Below are positions 8,676 to 18,637 of a DNA stretch of 42,123 bases, piece by piece. The DNA comes from Protaetiibacter mangrovi (GTDB lineage: Bacteria; Actinomycetota; Actinomycetes; Actinomycetales; Microbacteriaceae). Made by a program: the position numbers and the translations under genes. Below the pieces are notes generated by a model. That model searched no databases and had not been told where the DNA came from. It worked only from the letters and a program-made list of their open reading frames with translations. Location of the stretch: the NCBI RefSeq assembly GCF_024752305.1, contig NZ_JANTHX010000002.1, forward strand, positions 1 through 42,123. The letters run 5' to 3'. Each line of letters begins with the position of its first letter. The first letter of the stretch is position 1.

Positions 8676-9113
8676 ATGGCGATGTCCGCCCCCTCCCGTC
8701 CCCGCGCATCCGGCATCGGCCGCGTGCTCGTCGCCGTCTACGCCATCCTCGCCATCGCCGCGCTCGGGCGATCGATCTTCCAGATCATCGACCGGTTCGA
8801 CGAGGCGCCGATCGCCTTCTCGCTCTCGGCGGTCTCCGCGGTCGTCTACGTGCTCGCCACGGTCGCGCTCGCGGCGGGCTGGGATCGCCTCGCGTGGATC
8901 ACCATCAGCTTCGAGCTCGCGGGGGTGCTCGTCGTGGGCACGCTGTCGCTCGCGGCCCCGGCGCTGCTCGGTCTCGACGACGCCAACCCCTTCGGCCGGG
9001 AGGCCACCGTGTGGAGCGCGTTCGGTGCGGGATACCTGTTCATCCCGCTCGCGCTCCCGGTGCTGGGGATCCTCTGGTTGCGCAGTCGCGCACGATCCGC
9101 GGTCGACGCGTGA
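8676..9113 (+). CDS. Small four-helix membrane protein upstream of ribF
   Basis: A 145-residue protein with four predicted transmembrane segments (about 17-36, 49-70, 75-98 and 113-135) and a basic C-terminus, hence probably in the cytoplasmic membrane. Either ATG 8676 or ATG 8682 could be the start; neither has a strong ribosome-binding site. It lies 5 bp after the previous membrane gene, and its stop overlaps the ribF ATG (TGATG), so it belongs to the same operon. The function is unknown. Confidence 0.78.
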   Translation: MAMSAPSRPRASGIGRVLVAVYAILAIAALGRSIFQIIDRFDEAPIAFSLSAVSAVVYVLATVALAAGWDRLAWITISFELAGVLVVGTLSLAAPALLGLDDANPFGREATVWSAFGAGYLFIPLALPVLGILWLRSRARSAVDA

Positions 9114-10063
9114 TGGAGTTCTTCTCGGGGCTCGGAGGGATCCCGAGCGGCTTCGGGCCGAGCGCGGTCACGATCGGCAAGTTCGACGGCGTGCACACCG
9201 GGCACCGTGCGGTGCTCGACCGGCTCCGCGCGATCGCGGCGGAGCGGGGCATCGCGAGCGCCGTGGTGACGTTCGACCGGCATCCGCTCTCGCTGCTGGC
9301 GCCCGCCTTCTGCCCCGATCCGCTCGTCAGCAACGCGCAGAAGCGCGAGCTGCTCGAGTCGTCGGGCGTCGACGCGACGCTCATGCTCGAATTCGACCAG
9401 GCGCTCGCCGACCTCGAGCCCGCGGAGTTCGTGCGCCGCGTCCTCGTGGACGGCCTCGGCGCGCGGGTGGTGCTCGCCGGCAGCGACTTCCGCTTCGGAC
9501 GCAAGGGTGCCGGTGACGTGGCGATGCTGCGCGAGCTCGGAGCCGCGGCGGACTTCGAGGTCGTGCTGATCGACGATGTGCGCACCGATGCCGACGGGTC
9601 GGCGCGACGCGCCTCCTCCACCTGGGTGCGCGAGGCGCTCGAGGCCGGGCGCGTCGACGAGGCCGCGCAGGTGCTCGGCCGCCTGCCCACGGTGCGCTCC
9701 GTCGTGATCGAGGGCGAGCGGCGGGGGCGGGAACTCGGCTACCCCACGGCCAACCTCGACCCGGAGCGTCTCGAGGGCTTCCTCCCCGCCGACGGCGTCT
9801 ACGCGGCGTGGGCCACGGTCGACGGGGTGCGGCACGCGGCCGCCGTCTCGATCGGCAACAACCCCACCTTCGACGGGGTTCCGCAGCATCAGGCGGAGGC
9901 GCACCTGCTCGACGTCGACATCGATCTCTACGGGCGCACGATCGAGCTCGCGTTCGTCGCACGGTTGCGGGGCATGGTCCGCTTCGCCTCGCTCGACGAG
10001 CTGATCGCGGCGATCCGCGCCGACGCCGACCAGGCGCGCCGCCTGCTCGCGGAGAGCGCGTGA
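9113..10063 (+). CDS. ribF: Bifunctional riboflavin kinase / FAD synthetase
   Basis: This 316-residue enzyme phosphorylates riboflavin to FMN and adenylates FMN to FAD. The N-terminal nucleotidyltransferase half shows AVTIGKFDGVHTGHRAVL (GxFDGxHxGH, residues 18-35) and SDFRFGRKGAGD. The C-terminal kinase half shows GRELGYPTANL and SIGNNPTFDG. The length matches the prokaryotic bifunctional type. It is coupled by overlap to the membrane protein before it and to the transporter after it. I see no FMN riboswitch upstream. Confidence 0.96.
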   Translation: MEFFSGLGGIPSGFGPSAVTIGKFDGVHTGHRAVLDRLRAIAAERGIASAVVTFDRHPLSLLAPAFCPDPLVSNAQKRELLESSGVDATLMLEFDQALADLEPAEFVRRVLVDGLGARVVLAGSDFRFGRKGAGDVAMLRELGAAADFEVVLIDDVRTDADGSARRASSTWVREALEAGRVDEAAQVLGRLPTVRSVVIEGERRGRELGYPTANLDPERLEGFLPADGVYAAWATVDGVRHAAAVSIGNNPTFDGVPQHQAEAHLLDVDIDLYGRTIELAFVARLRGMVRFASLDELIAAIRADADQARRLLAESA

Positions 10064-11352
10064 CCGCGCGCCCGCTGTGGGCGGGCCGCACGCTCGCGCT
10101 GCTGGGCGTGCTGCTCGTGGCGCTCAGCCTGCGCACCCCCGTCGCCGCGATGTCGCCGATCCTCGACCGGATCGGCCGCGACATCCCCCTCGATCCCGTG
10201 GTGCTCGGCATCATCGGCGCCGCGCCCCCGCTGGCCTTCGCGGCGAGCGGCCTGCTCGCCCCGTCGCTCGCGCGCCGCATCGGCCTCGAGCAGGCGCTGC
10301 TCGCCTCGCTCGTCGCGATGGCGGCGGGCCACCTCGTGCGCGCGTTCGCCCCCGAGGCACTCGTGCTGACGCTCGGCAGCGTGCTCGCGCTCGTCGGCGT
10401 GGGCGTCGGCAACGTGCTCCTGCCGCCGGTCGTGCGCCGCTACTTCCCCGACCGGGTGGGGCTCATCACCTCGCTGTACGCGACGCTCATGTCGGTCTCG
10501 ACGGCCGTGCCGGCCCTGGTGGCCGTCCCGGTCGCCGACGCCGCGGGCTGGCGGGTCTCGCTGGCCATGTGGATGCTCGTCGCGGCGATCGCCGCGGTGC
10601 CCTGGGTCGCCGTGCTGGTGCGGCGGCGACCTCCGGCCATCGCGGAACCCGTCGACCTCGCCCGCACCGGACCCATCGAGCTCGGCGCGGTCGAGCTCGG
10701 AGACGCCCAGGCCGCCGCGACCGAGGCCGCGGTCGAGCATCGGGCACCGCCGCCGCGCCGGCTCGGCATCCGGCTGCTGCGTTCGCCGACCGCCTGGGCG
10801 CTCGGCGTCATCTTCGGCTCGTCGAGTCTCGGCGCCTATGCGAGCTTCGCGTGGCTCCCGACCCTGCTGGTCGATCAGGCGCGCGTGACCGAGGCGGCGG
10901 CGGGGGCGCTTCTGGCGCTCTACGCCTTCATGGGGTTCCCCGCGGGGCTGCTCGTGCCCGTCATCGCGGCCCGGTTCCCGCGCAGCGCGGGACCGCTCGT
11001 CGCGCTCGGCGGCGCGTTCTTCGTCGTCGGCTACCTCGGCCTGCTGCTCGCTCCGGGCGCGGCGCCCGTGCTGTGGGTGGCGAGCGCGGGTTCCGGGCCC
11101 CTGCTGTTCCCGCTCGCGCTCGTGCTCATCAACCTGCGATCCGACGCCCCGCAGACGACCGTCGCCCTCTCGGGGTTCGTGCAGACGGTCGGCTACCTCC
11201 TCGGGGCGGTGGGACCGTTCGTGGTCGGCATCCTGCACGACGCGACCGACGGATGGACAGTGCCGCTCGTGTTCCTGCTCGCGGTGGTCGTGCTGGTGCT
11301 CCCCGCCGGCGCCGTCCTCGCGCGCGCCCGCACGGTCGACTCCGAACTCTGA
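10060..11352 (+). CDS. MFS transporter, CynX/NimT type
   Basis: The 430-residue protein has 12 hydrophobic segments, split after helix 6 by a charged Ala/Glu-rich loop (about residues 185-230). The opening RTLALLGVLLVALSLRTPVA, with an Arg-Thr-Pro late in helix 1, and the paired helices after it fit the CynX/NimT cyanate-transporter group of the major facilitator superfamily. The GTG start overlaps the ribF stop by 4 bp, so the two are probably cotranscribed. Substrate unknown; members are annotated for cyanate, nitroimidazole or other small organic solutes. Confidence 0.85.
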   Translation: MTARPLWAGRTLALLGVLLVALSLRTPVAAMSPILDRIGRDIPLDPVVLGIIGAAPPLAFAASGLLAPSLARRIGLEQALLASLVAMAAGHLVRAFAPEALVLTLGSVLALVGVGVGNVLLPPVVRRYFPDRVGLITSLYATLMSVSTAVPALVAVPVADAAGWRVSLAMWMLVAAIAAVPWVAVLVRRRPPAIAEPVDLARTGPIELGAVELGDAQAAATEAAVEHRAPPPRRLGIRLLRSPTAWALGVIFGSSSLGAYASFAWLPTLLVDQARVTEAAAGALLALYAFMGFPAGLLVPVIAARFPRSAGPLVALGGAFFVVGYLGLLLAPGAAPVLWVASAGSGPLLFPLALVLINLRSDAPQTTVALSGFVQTVGYLLGAVGPFVVGILHDATDGWTVPLVFLLAVVVLVLPAGAVLARARTVDSEL

Positions 11353-11392
11353 ACCGCGGCGTGCGGGGGCGCCGTCTGCGGGCAGGCGTACC

Positions 11393-11842
11393 GTGAGCAT
11401 CGTGGAGGCGATCCGGTTGGCGCGGCAGATCGACCTGCCGCGCGCCATCGTGTGGGAGGCGCTCGTCGATCCCGTCCTCGTCTCCGGGTGGCTGCATCCC
11501 CACGAGGGCCTGCTCGAGGGCAGCACCCCGCTCGAGTTCCGCGAGCCCGACGATCCGCAGGCCGACGCCCAGCTGGCGGTGGCCTCGCCCACCTTCGGCA
11601 CGGTGCGCGTGCGGCTCCTCCGGGTCGAGGGCGGCACCCGGGGCGAGTCGACCCGCCTCGAGGTGCGGGTGTCGGACGTCTGGGGCCGGCGCGACGATCG
11701 TGCGGCGCTCTGGGAGCTGCGGCTCGACCAGCTCGAGGACCTCCTGCGGGGCCACCCGGTCGACTGGGCCCGCTGGCCCGAGGAGCACGGCGCCGAGGAC
11801 GCGGCAGCACGCAGCGAGGCCCGTTTCCGTCCCGCGCGCTGA
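11393..11842 (+). CDS. SRPBCC (AHSA1/START-like) domain protein
   Basis: This 149-residue protein starts with RLARQIDLPRAIVWEALVDP followed by VLVSGWL, the typical opening of Bet v1-like SRPBCC proteins (a first beta strand, then the helix contacting the hydrophobic cavity). LWELRLDQLEDLLRGHPVDW fits the long C-terminal helix. Such proteins bind lipids or other hydrophobic ligands, or resemble the Hsp90 activator Aha1. The ligand is unknown here. The GTG at 11393 is used; the gene stands 40 bp after the transporter and may end that operon. Confidence 0.75.
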   Translation: MSIVEAIRLARQIDLPRAIVWEALVDPVLVSGWLHPHEGLLEGSTPLEFREPDDPQADAQLAVASPTFGTVRVRLLRVEGGTRGESTRLEVRVSDVWGRRDDRAALWELRLDQLEDLLRGHPVDWARWPEEHGAEDAAARSEARFRPAR

Positions 11843-11872
11843 CCGCGCATCCGCGCCGGCGCACAGACGGCC

Positions 11873-11888
11873 CTGCTCATATGAGCAG
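11873..11888. promoter_or_regulatory. Palindromic operator candidate of the deoxyribose operon
   Basis: CTGCTCATATGAGCAG is a perfect 16-bp palindrome located 58 bp upstream of the SorC/DeoR-family gene and after the end of the SRPBCC gene. SorC-family proteins act as tetramers on palindromic sites near their own promoter, so it is the best candidate for the autoregulatory site. Confidence 0.6.
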
Positions 11889-11945
11889 ATGGATACGCGG
11901 ATGTTGGCAGCGACTCCCCGGCGGCGTTACCGTCGTAGGGGAGAC

Positions 11946-12884
11946 ATGATGGACGACGAACTTCTCGCTGTCCGCGTCGCGGAGCTCTACTACGACGAGA
12001 ACAAGACGCAGGACGAGATCGGCGGACTGCTCGGCATCTCGCGCTGGAAGGCGGGCCGACTGCTCGCCCAGGCCCGCGAACACGGCATCGTGCGCATCGA
12101 GATCGTGCACCCGCGCGCCCGCCGGCTCGCAACCGAGCGCGCCCTCCGGGAGCGCTTAGGCCTGGCCGACGCCGTGGTGGTGCCGACCCCCGAGAACGAA
12201 ATCGGCGTGCAGGGCCGGGTCGCTCAGGCGGCCGCCGACTTCCTCGCCGGGTTCCGCCCCGTGCCCCGGGTGCTCGGGGTCAGCTGGGGGCGCACCCTCA
12301 CCGACGTGGCCGAGCGGATGCCGGACGGCTGGGCGACCGGCGTCACGGTCGTCCAGATCAACGGGGGCGTGAGCCTCAACCGGCGCCCCGGCACCGCGGC
12401 GACCCTCGCCTCGACGATCGCGCAGCGCGGGCGCGGTCACGCCGTGCTGCTGCCGAGCCCCGCCATCCTCGAGCGCCTGTCGACCAAGAAGGCGATCGAA
12501 TCGGACCGCACCGTCGCCGCCGTGCTCGAACGGGCGGAGGAGGCGAACGCCTACCTCTACAGCGCGGGCGTCGTCGACGAGAACTCCGCCCACGTCGAGA
12601 GCGGCTACCTGCGCGCCGACGACGTCGAGGAGCTCGCGCGGCGCGGTGCCATCGGCGACATCGTCGGCAGGTACATCGACGCCAACGGCAACATCGTCGA
12701 CCCCGCGCTCGACGAGCGCACGCTCGGCGTCTCGCTCGAGACGCTGCGCGCCGCCGCGACCGCGATCCTCGTCATCGCGGGCGCAGCCAAGCACGACATC
12801 GCGCGCGCGGTGGTGACGAGCGGTCTGTGCACCGTGCTCATCACCGACGAGGCCACCGCCCGCGCCCTTCTGGAGGACTCATGA
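11946..12884 (+). CDS. SorC/DeoR-family sugar-responsive transcriptional regulator
   Basis: The 312-residue protein has an N-terminal helix-turn-helix (residues 8-40: VAELYYDENKTQDEIGGLLG and ISRWKAGRLL) and a SorC-type sugar-phosphate-binding domain (about 55-312; VLGVSWGRTLTDVAERMPDG, GHAVLLPSPAI, GAIGDIVGRYIDANG). Relatives include Bacillus subtilis DeoR, which senses deoxyribose-5-phosphate. The gene overlaps deoC by ATGA, so the ligand is probably deoxyribose-5-phosphate. Start ATG 11946 has GGGGAG just upstream; the second codon is also ATG. The palindrome at 11873-11888 is the likely target. Confidence 0.9.
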   Translation: MMDDELLAVRVAELYYDENKTQDEIGGLLGISRWKAGRLLAQAREHGIVRIEIVHPRARRLATERALRERLGLADAVVVPTPENEIGVQGRVAQAAADFLAGFRPVPRVLGVSWGRTLTDVAERMPDGWATGVTVVQINGGVSLNRRPGTAATLASTIAQRGRGHAVLLPSPAILERLSTKKAIESDRTVAAVLERAEEANAYLYSAGVVDENSAHVESGYLRADDVEELARRGAIGDIVGRYIDANGNIVDPALDERTLGVSLETLRAAATAILVIAGAAKHDIARAVVTSGLCTVLITDEATARALLEDS

Positions 12885-13891
12885 CCATGCAGACCACCGC
12901 GCTCGCACCCGCCGAGCGCGCCATCCGGGTGCTGGGAGGCGATCTCACCGAGCGCAGCCTGCGGCAGTACCTCGAGGGGCTGAGCGGCGTCGACGCGGTC
13001 GGGCTCGAGCAGCGCGCCGCATCCCTCGCGACCCGATCGATCAAGACCGGCTCGAAGGCGTGGGCGCTCGACCGGATCATCGAGCTCATCGACCTGACCA
13101 CGCTCGAGGGCGCCGACACCCCCGGCAAGGTGCGCTCCCTCGTGGCCAAGGCCCTCCACCCGGACGCGGGCGACCCGACGACGCCGCGGGTCGCCGCGGT
13201 GTGCGTGTACGGCGACATGGTGCCCGTCGCGGTCGAGGCGCTCGGAGCGGCACACGGCGACCCGGATGACGGGCTCGTCTCGGTCGCCGCGGTCGCCACC
13301 GCCTTCCCCTCGGGGCGCGCCTCGCTCGCCGTGAAGCTGGCGGACACGCGCGACGCGGTCGCGGCGGGTGCGGACGAGATCGACATGGTCATCGACCGGG
13401 GCGCCTTCCTCGCCGGCAACTACGGCACCGTCTTCGAGCAGATCGTGGCCGTCAAGGACGCCTGCCGCCGCCCGGACGGCAGCTCCGCGAGCCTCAAGGT
13501 GATCCTCGAGACCGGGGAGCTGAACACGTACGACAACGTGCGCCGCGCCTCCTGGCTCTCGATCCTCGCGGGCGGCGACTTCATCAAGACCTCCACCGGC
13601 AAGGTCACGCCCGCCGCGACCCTTCCGGTGACCCTGCTGATGCTCGAGGCGGTGCGCGACTGGCACCGGCTGACGGGCGAGCACGTGGGCGTGAAGCCGG
13701 CGGGCGGCATCCGCACCTCGAAGGACGCCGTGCGCTACCTGGTGACCGTCGCCGAGACGGTGGGGGAGCAGTGGTTGCAGCCGCACCTGTTCCGCTTCGG
13801 TGCGTCGAGCCTGCTCAACGACGTGCTCCTGCAGCGCCAGAAGCTCCGCACCGGCCACTACTCCGGCCCCGACTACGTGACGATCGACTGA
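12881..13891 (+). CDS. deoC: Deoxyribose-phosphate aldolase
   Basis: The enzyme (336 residues) cleaves 2-deoxyribose-5-phosphate to glyceraldehyde-3-phosphate and acetaldehyde. GDFIKTSTGK holds the Schiff-base lysine (Lys236), and GVKPAGGIRT holds the second active-site lysine (Lys272). It is longer than the roughly 220-260 residues of typical bacterial DeoC and resembles the longer class that includes the animal enzyme, with an N-terminal extension of about 60 residues. GGAGG lies six bases before the ATG. It follows its regulator by a 4-bp overlap and is followed by aldehyde dehydrogenase genes that could oxidise the acetaldehyde. Confidence 0.95.
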   Translation: MTMQTTALAPAERAIRVLGGDLTERSLRQYLEGLSGVDAVGLEQRAASLATRSIKTGSKAWALDRIIELIDLTTLEGADTPGKVRSLVAKALHPDAGDPTTPRVAAVCVYGDMVPVAVEALGAAHGDPDDGLVSVAAVATAFPSGRASLAVKLADTRDAVAAGADEIDMVIDRGAFLAGNYGTVFEQIVAVKDACRRPDGSSASLKVILETGELNTYDNVRRASWLSILAGGDFIKTSTGKVTPAATLPVTLLMLEAVRDWHRLTGEHVGVKPAGGIRTSKDAVRYLVTVAETVGEQWLQPHLFRFGASSLLNDVLLQRQKLRTGHYSGPDYVTID

Positions 13892-13902
13892 GGACACCGC
13901 AC

Positions 13903-15410
<1,508 letters not shown>

Positions 15411-15414
<4 letters not shown>

Positions 15415-16268
15415 CCCGCCTCACCATCCCGAAGACCTACAAGCTCTACATCGGGGGCAAGTTCCCGCGCAGCGAGTCCGGGCGCAGCTACGAGGTGCTC
15501 GGCGCCGACGGCGGCTTCCTCGCGAACGCGTCGCTCGCCTCCCGCAAGGACGCCCGGGATGCCGTGGTCGCCGCCCGCGCCGCCGTCCCCGGATGGTCGG
15601 GTGCCACCGCGTACAACCGCGGCCAGGTGCTCTACCGCGTCGCCGAGGTGCTCGAGGGCCGCCGTGCGCAGTTCGTGCAGGAGATCTCGTCGTCCGAGGG
15701 CGTGACGGCCGCGGAGGCCGGCCGTCAGGTCGACGAGGCGATCGACACCTGGGTCTGGTACGCCGGATGGGCCGACAAGTTCGCGCAGGTCGCGGGCGCC
15801 GGCAACCCGGTGGCCGGTCCGTACTTCAACCTCTCGGTCCCGGAGCCGACCGGTGTCGTCGCGATCGTGGCGCCGCAGGGCGAGGCGAGCCTGCTGGGTC
15901 TCGTCCGCGTCGTCGCGCCGGCTCTCGTCGCGGGCAACGCCGTCGTCGTGGTCGCGGACGAGGCGCACCCCCTGTCGGCGATCAGCCTCTCCGAGGTGCT
16001 CGCCACCTCCGACCTCCCCGGCGGAGTCGTGAACGTGCTCACCGGGTCTCCCGCCGAGGTCGCGCCGTGGCTGGCCTCGCACTCCGACGTCGACGCGCTC
16101 GACCTCGCGGGTGCCGGCGCTCTCGAGTGGGTCGACCTCGAGATCGCGGCCGCCGAGACGCTCACCCGCGTGATGCGTCCCGAACCGGGAGTGCCGGAGC
16201 GCTCGCTCGACCGCATCCTCGCGTTCACCGAGACGAAGACCGTCTGGCACACGAAGAGCCTCATCTGA
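15411..16268 (+). CDS. Aldehyde dehydrogenase-like protein lacking the catalytic half
   Basis: This 285-residue protein aligns with the N-terminal nucleotide-binding half of aldehyde dehydrogenases: YIGGKFPRSESGRSYEV, a helix with YNRGQVLYRVAEVLEGRR, VPEPTGVVAIVAPQGEASLL, AGNAVVVVADEAHPLSA and LPGGVVNVLTG. The catalytic domain with the cysteine and EEIFGP motifs is absent, and it ends in LDRILAFTETKTVWHTKSLI. The reading frame is intact, closely packed and has a good ribosome-binding site (AAGGGAG), so it looks like a maintained gene and not a decayed one. It may be a partner subunit of the preceding enzyme; whether it binds NAD is unknown. Confidence 0.85.
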
Positions 16269-16293
16269 CGCGTCGCGCGCCTCGGCGATTCGA

Positions 16294-16333
16294 GGTAACG
16301 GAACGATAACGAACGTGTTACAGTCGGGTCACC
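16294..16333 (+). promoter_or_regulatory. Four 11-bp-spaced repeats, possible degenerate PHO box
   Basis: GGTAACG (16294), GATAACG (16305), TGTTACA (16316) and GGTCACC (16327) start exactly 11 bp apart and share the pattern xxTxAC. The last matches the PHO unit GTTCACC at six of seven positions; the others match at three or four. The spacing is that of PhoP direct-repeat units, and the downstream gene is of a class often in the PHO regulon, so the site is suggestive. Confidence 0.4.
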
Positions 16334-16369
16334 TCGCGACCCTGCGGGGAACCCGAGTCGGAAGCGGAC

Positions 16370-17251
16370 GTGTCGATGGTGACGCATCCTGTTCGGCGGG
16401 CATTGGCCTCCGCCGTCGTGACACTGGCGCTCGTCGCCGTGCTGCTGCTGGTGCCCGACGCGGTGCGCGTCTACGCGACGAACATGATGGGCGCGTTGCG
16501 CGCACCCGGTGAGCCGGCCTTCGTCGCCGGGCACCGCGGGGATCGCGCGGACGCCCCCGAGAACACCATGCCGGGCTTCGCGGCGGCTTTCGCCTCCGGG
16601 CTCGACTTCGTCGAGACCGACGTGCAGCTCACCGCCGACGGCGTGCCCGTCCTCATGCACGACGACACGGTGGACCGCACGACCGATGGCACGGGCGCCG
16701 TCGCCGACCTCACCGTCGATCAGATCCGCGCCCTCGACGCCGGGTCCTGGTACGCGCCGGAGTTCGCGGGCACCCGGGTGCCGCTGCTCGTGGAGTTCCT
16801 CGACGCGCTCGCCGGCAGCAGGCAGAAGGCGATCGTGGAGCTCAAGGGGTACTGGGCGCCCGACGGCATCCGGACGGTGCTCGACGCGGTCTACCTGCGC
16901 GGCGTGCAGAACCGCGTCGTGTTCGCGAGCTTCGACCTCTCGACCGTCGCGCACCTCGCCGACACGGCCCCCGCCATCCCGCGCGTCATCATCAAACGCG
17001 ACCTCCCGCACGACCCGGTCGGCCTCGCGCGGTACTACGACGCCATCGCCATCCTCACGACGCCGACGTCGCTCGAGAACGACCCGGATGCCGTCGCGCG
17101 CATGCACGAGGCCGGGCTCGGGGTGCTCGTGTACACGCTCAACAGCACCGAGCGGTGGTCGGAGGCGCTCGCCGACGGGGTGGACGGCATCGTCACCGAC
17201 AAGCCCTCGAAGCTCGACGGCTGGATCGCCGAGACCGCCCCCGGCACCTGA
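16370..17251 (+). CDS. Membrane-anchored glycerophosphodiester phosphodiesterase
   Basis: The 293-residue protein begins with a basic segment and one hydrophobic helix (about residues 10-33) and should be anchored with its enzyme domain outside. It hydrolyses glycerophosphodiesters to an alcohol and glycerol-3-phosphate. GDPD signatures are AGHRGDRADAPENT (His55, Arg56, Glu64), ETDVQLTADGVPVLMHDD (Glu82, Asp84, His97) and the C-terminal DGVDGIVTDKPSKL. The GTG at 16370 has GGAAG a few bases upstream; ATG 16376 is possible. Upstream lie 11-bp-spaced repeats that may be a phosphate-response site. Confidence 0.92.
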   Translation: MSMVTHPVRRALASAVVTLALVAVLLLVPDAVRVYATNMMGALRAPGEPAFVAGHRGDRADAPENTMPGFAAAFASGLDFVETDVQLTADGVPVLMHDDTVDRTTDGTGAVADLTVDQIRALDAGSWYAPEFAGTRVPLLVEFLDALAGSRQKAIVELKGYWAPDGIRTVLDAVYLRGVQNRVVFASFDLSTVAHLADTAPAIPRVIIKRDLPHDPVGLARYYDAIAILTTPTSLENDPDAVARMHEAGLGVLVYTLNSTERWSEALADGVDGIVTDKPSKLDGWIAETAPGT

Positions 17252-17257
17252 TCCGGG

Positions 17258-18583
17258 TCAGAGGCGGGCGACGAGGGCCTCGAAGAAGGCGATCGCCCGG
17301 TGGTAGGTCGAGACGCGGATGCGCTCGTCGATGCCGTGGATCGACTGCAGCTCCTCCTGCCGCAGGTCGAACGGCAGGAAGCGGTAGACGTGCTCGGAGA
17401 TGGCGGCGAAGTGCCGCGAGTCGCTGGCCTGCAGCATGACGTACGGGGCGACCGCGGCCTCGGGGAAGGCGTCCCCGATGCTCGCCGAGATCGCCTCCCA
17501 GGCGGGACCGTCGGCGGGGGAGACGGGGGCCGGATCCCAGCCCTCGATCACCCGCACGCGCACGTCCGGGTCGTCGATCACGCGCTCGATGTCGGCGACC
17601 GCCGACGCGACCGTCGCGCCCGGCAGGATGCGCACGTTGAGCGTCGCGCTCGCGCGCTCGGGAACGACGTTCATGCTCGACGATCCGCGCAGCTGGGTCA
17701 CCGCGCGCGTCGTGCGGGTCATCGCGGCGAGCTGCGGGCTCGACCCCGCGAGGGTGCGCGCGAGGGGGCCGCGGAAGGTGCGCGCGTGGCGCAGCAGCCA
17801 TCCGCGGACACCGCCCATCCGCGCCCCGAGCGCCGCCAGCAGCCCGATCGTGGGCTCGATGAGGTGCGGTGCCTCCGGCTGGTTCTCGAGCCGCAGGATC
17901 GCGCGGGCGAGCACCGCCGTCGAGCCGCCCGGAAGCGGGATCGCGGCGTGACCGCCCGACTGCTCGACCACGAGCTCGACGTTCATCGCGCCCTTCTCGG
18001 TGACGCCCACGACGGCGGTCGGGCCGAGCCCGGGCAGCAGGCCGTCCATCACCGCTCCGCCCTCGTCGATCACGAGCCACGGCCGGACCCCGCGTTCCCC
18101 GAGCAGGGCGACGATCGCCTCCGCTCCGGTGCCGCCGGCCTCCTCGTCGTGTCCGAACACGAGGTAGACGTCGGCGGCGGGGGTGAACCCGGCGGCCAGA
18201 CGCGACTCGACCGCCTCGAGGATCGCGCCGAGCGCCGCCTTGTCGTCGAGCGCTCCGCGTGCCCAGACCGCCCGCTCCTCGCCCTCGCCGACGAGCAGCG
18301 CCTCGAAGGGCGGATGGCTCCAGCGGTCCGGATCGTCGACGGCGACGACGTCCTGATGCGCCATGAGCACGGCCGCCGGGCCGTCGCCGGTGCCGCGCCA
18401 CCGGTACAGCAGGCTGCGACCCGCGACGACCTCGCGCTCGAGCGTCTCGTGCACGAGCGGGAAGTGCCGTTCGAGTGCCGCGTGGAACCCGGCGAACGCC
18501 TCGGCGACGTCGGCCGCGCCGGCGTGCGAGAAGGTGGGGTATCTCAGCAGGTCCCGGAACCTCTCGACTGCGGCATCGCTCAT
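17258..18583 (-). CDS. M20 family metallopeptidase (carboxypeptidase S-like)
   Basis: The 441-residue protein is a zinc-dependent M20 peptidase/amidohydrolase. LMAHQDVVAVDD has the first metal-binding His and Asp, WARGALDDKAALGAI the bridging aspartate, and FGHDEEAGGTGA the catalytic Glu and metal-binding Glu. SDSRHFAAISEHVYRFLPFD near the C-terminus supplies the last metal ligand. The WARGALDDK form and overall length fit the Gly-Xaa carboxypeptidase/CPS1 and PM20D1 branch. There is no signal peptide, so it is cytoplasmic. It converges on the phosphodiesterase gene with only 6 bp between them. Its natural substrate, a peptide or N-acyl amino acid, is unknown. Confidence 0.93.
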   Translation of the reverse strand: MSDAAVERFRDLLRYPTFSHAGAADVAEAFAGFHAALERHFPLVHETLEREVVAGRSLLYRWRGTGDGPAAVLMAHQDVVAVDDPDRWSHPPFEALLVGEGEERAVWARGALDDKAALGAILEAVESRLAAGFTPAADVYLVFGHDEEAGGTGAEAIVALLGERGVRPWLVIDEGGAVMDGLLPGLGPTAVVGVTEKGAMNVELVVEQSGGHAAIPLPGGSTAVLARAILRLENQPEAPHLIEPTIGLLAALGARMGGVRGWLLRHARTFRGPLARTLAGSSPQLAAMTRTTRAVTQLRGSSSMNVVPERASATLNVRILPGATVASAVADIERVIDDPDVRVRVIEGWDPAPVSPADGPAWEAISASIGDAFPEAAVAPYVMLQASDSRHFAAISEHVYRFLPFDLRQEELQSIHGIDERIRVSTYHRAIAFFEALVARL

Positions 18584-18637
18584 CCTCCGATCCTAGGGAG
18601 CGCGGAAGGGGGCGTCGGCGCTCGATACCCTGGAGGG

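Noticed and set aside
17245-17265. Near-palindrome CTGATCCGGGTCAG between the phosphodiesterase and peptidase genes as a terminator
   Set aside because: Too short and imperfect, with no loop; it mostly reflects the two convergent stop codons.
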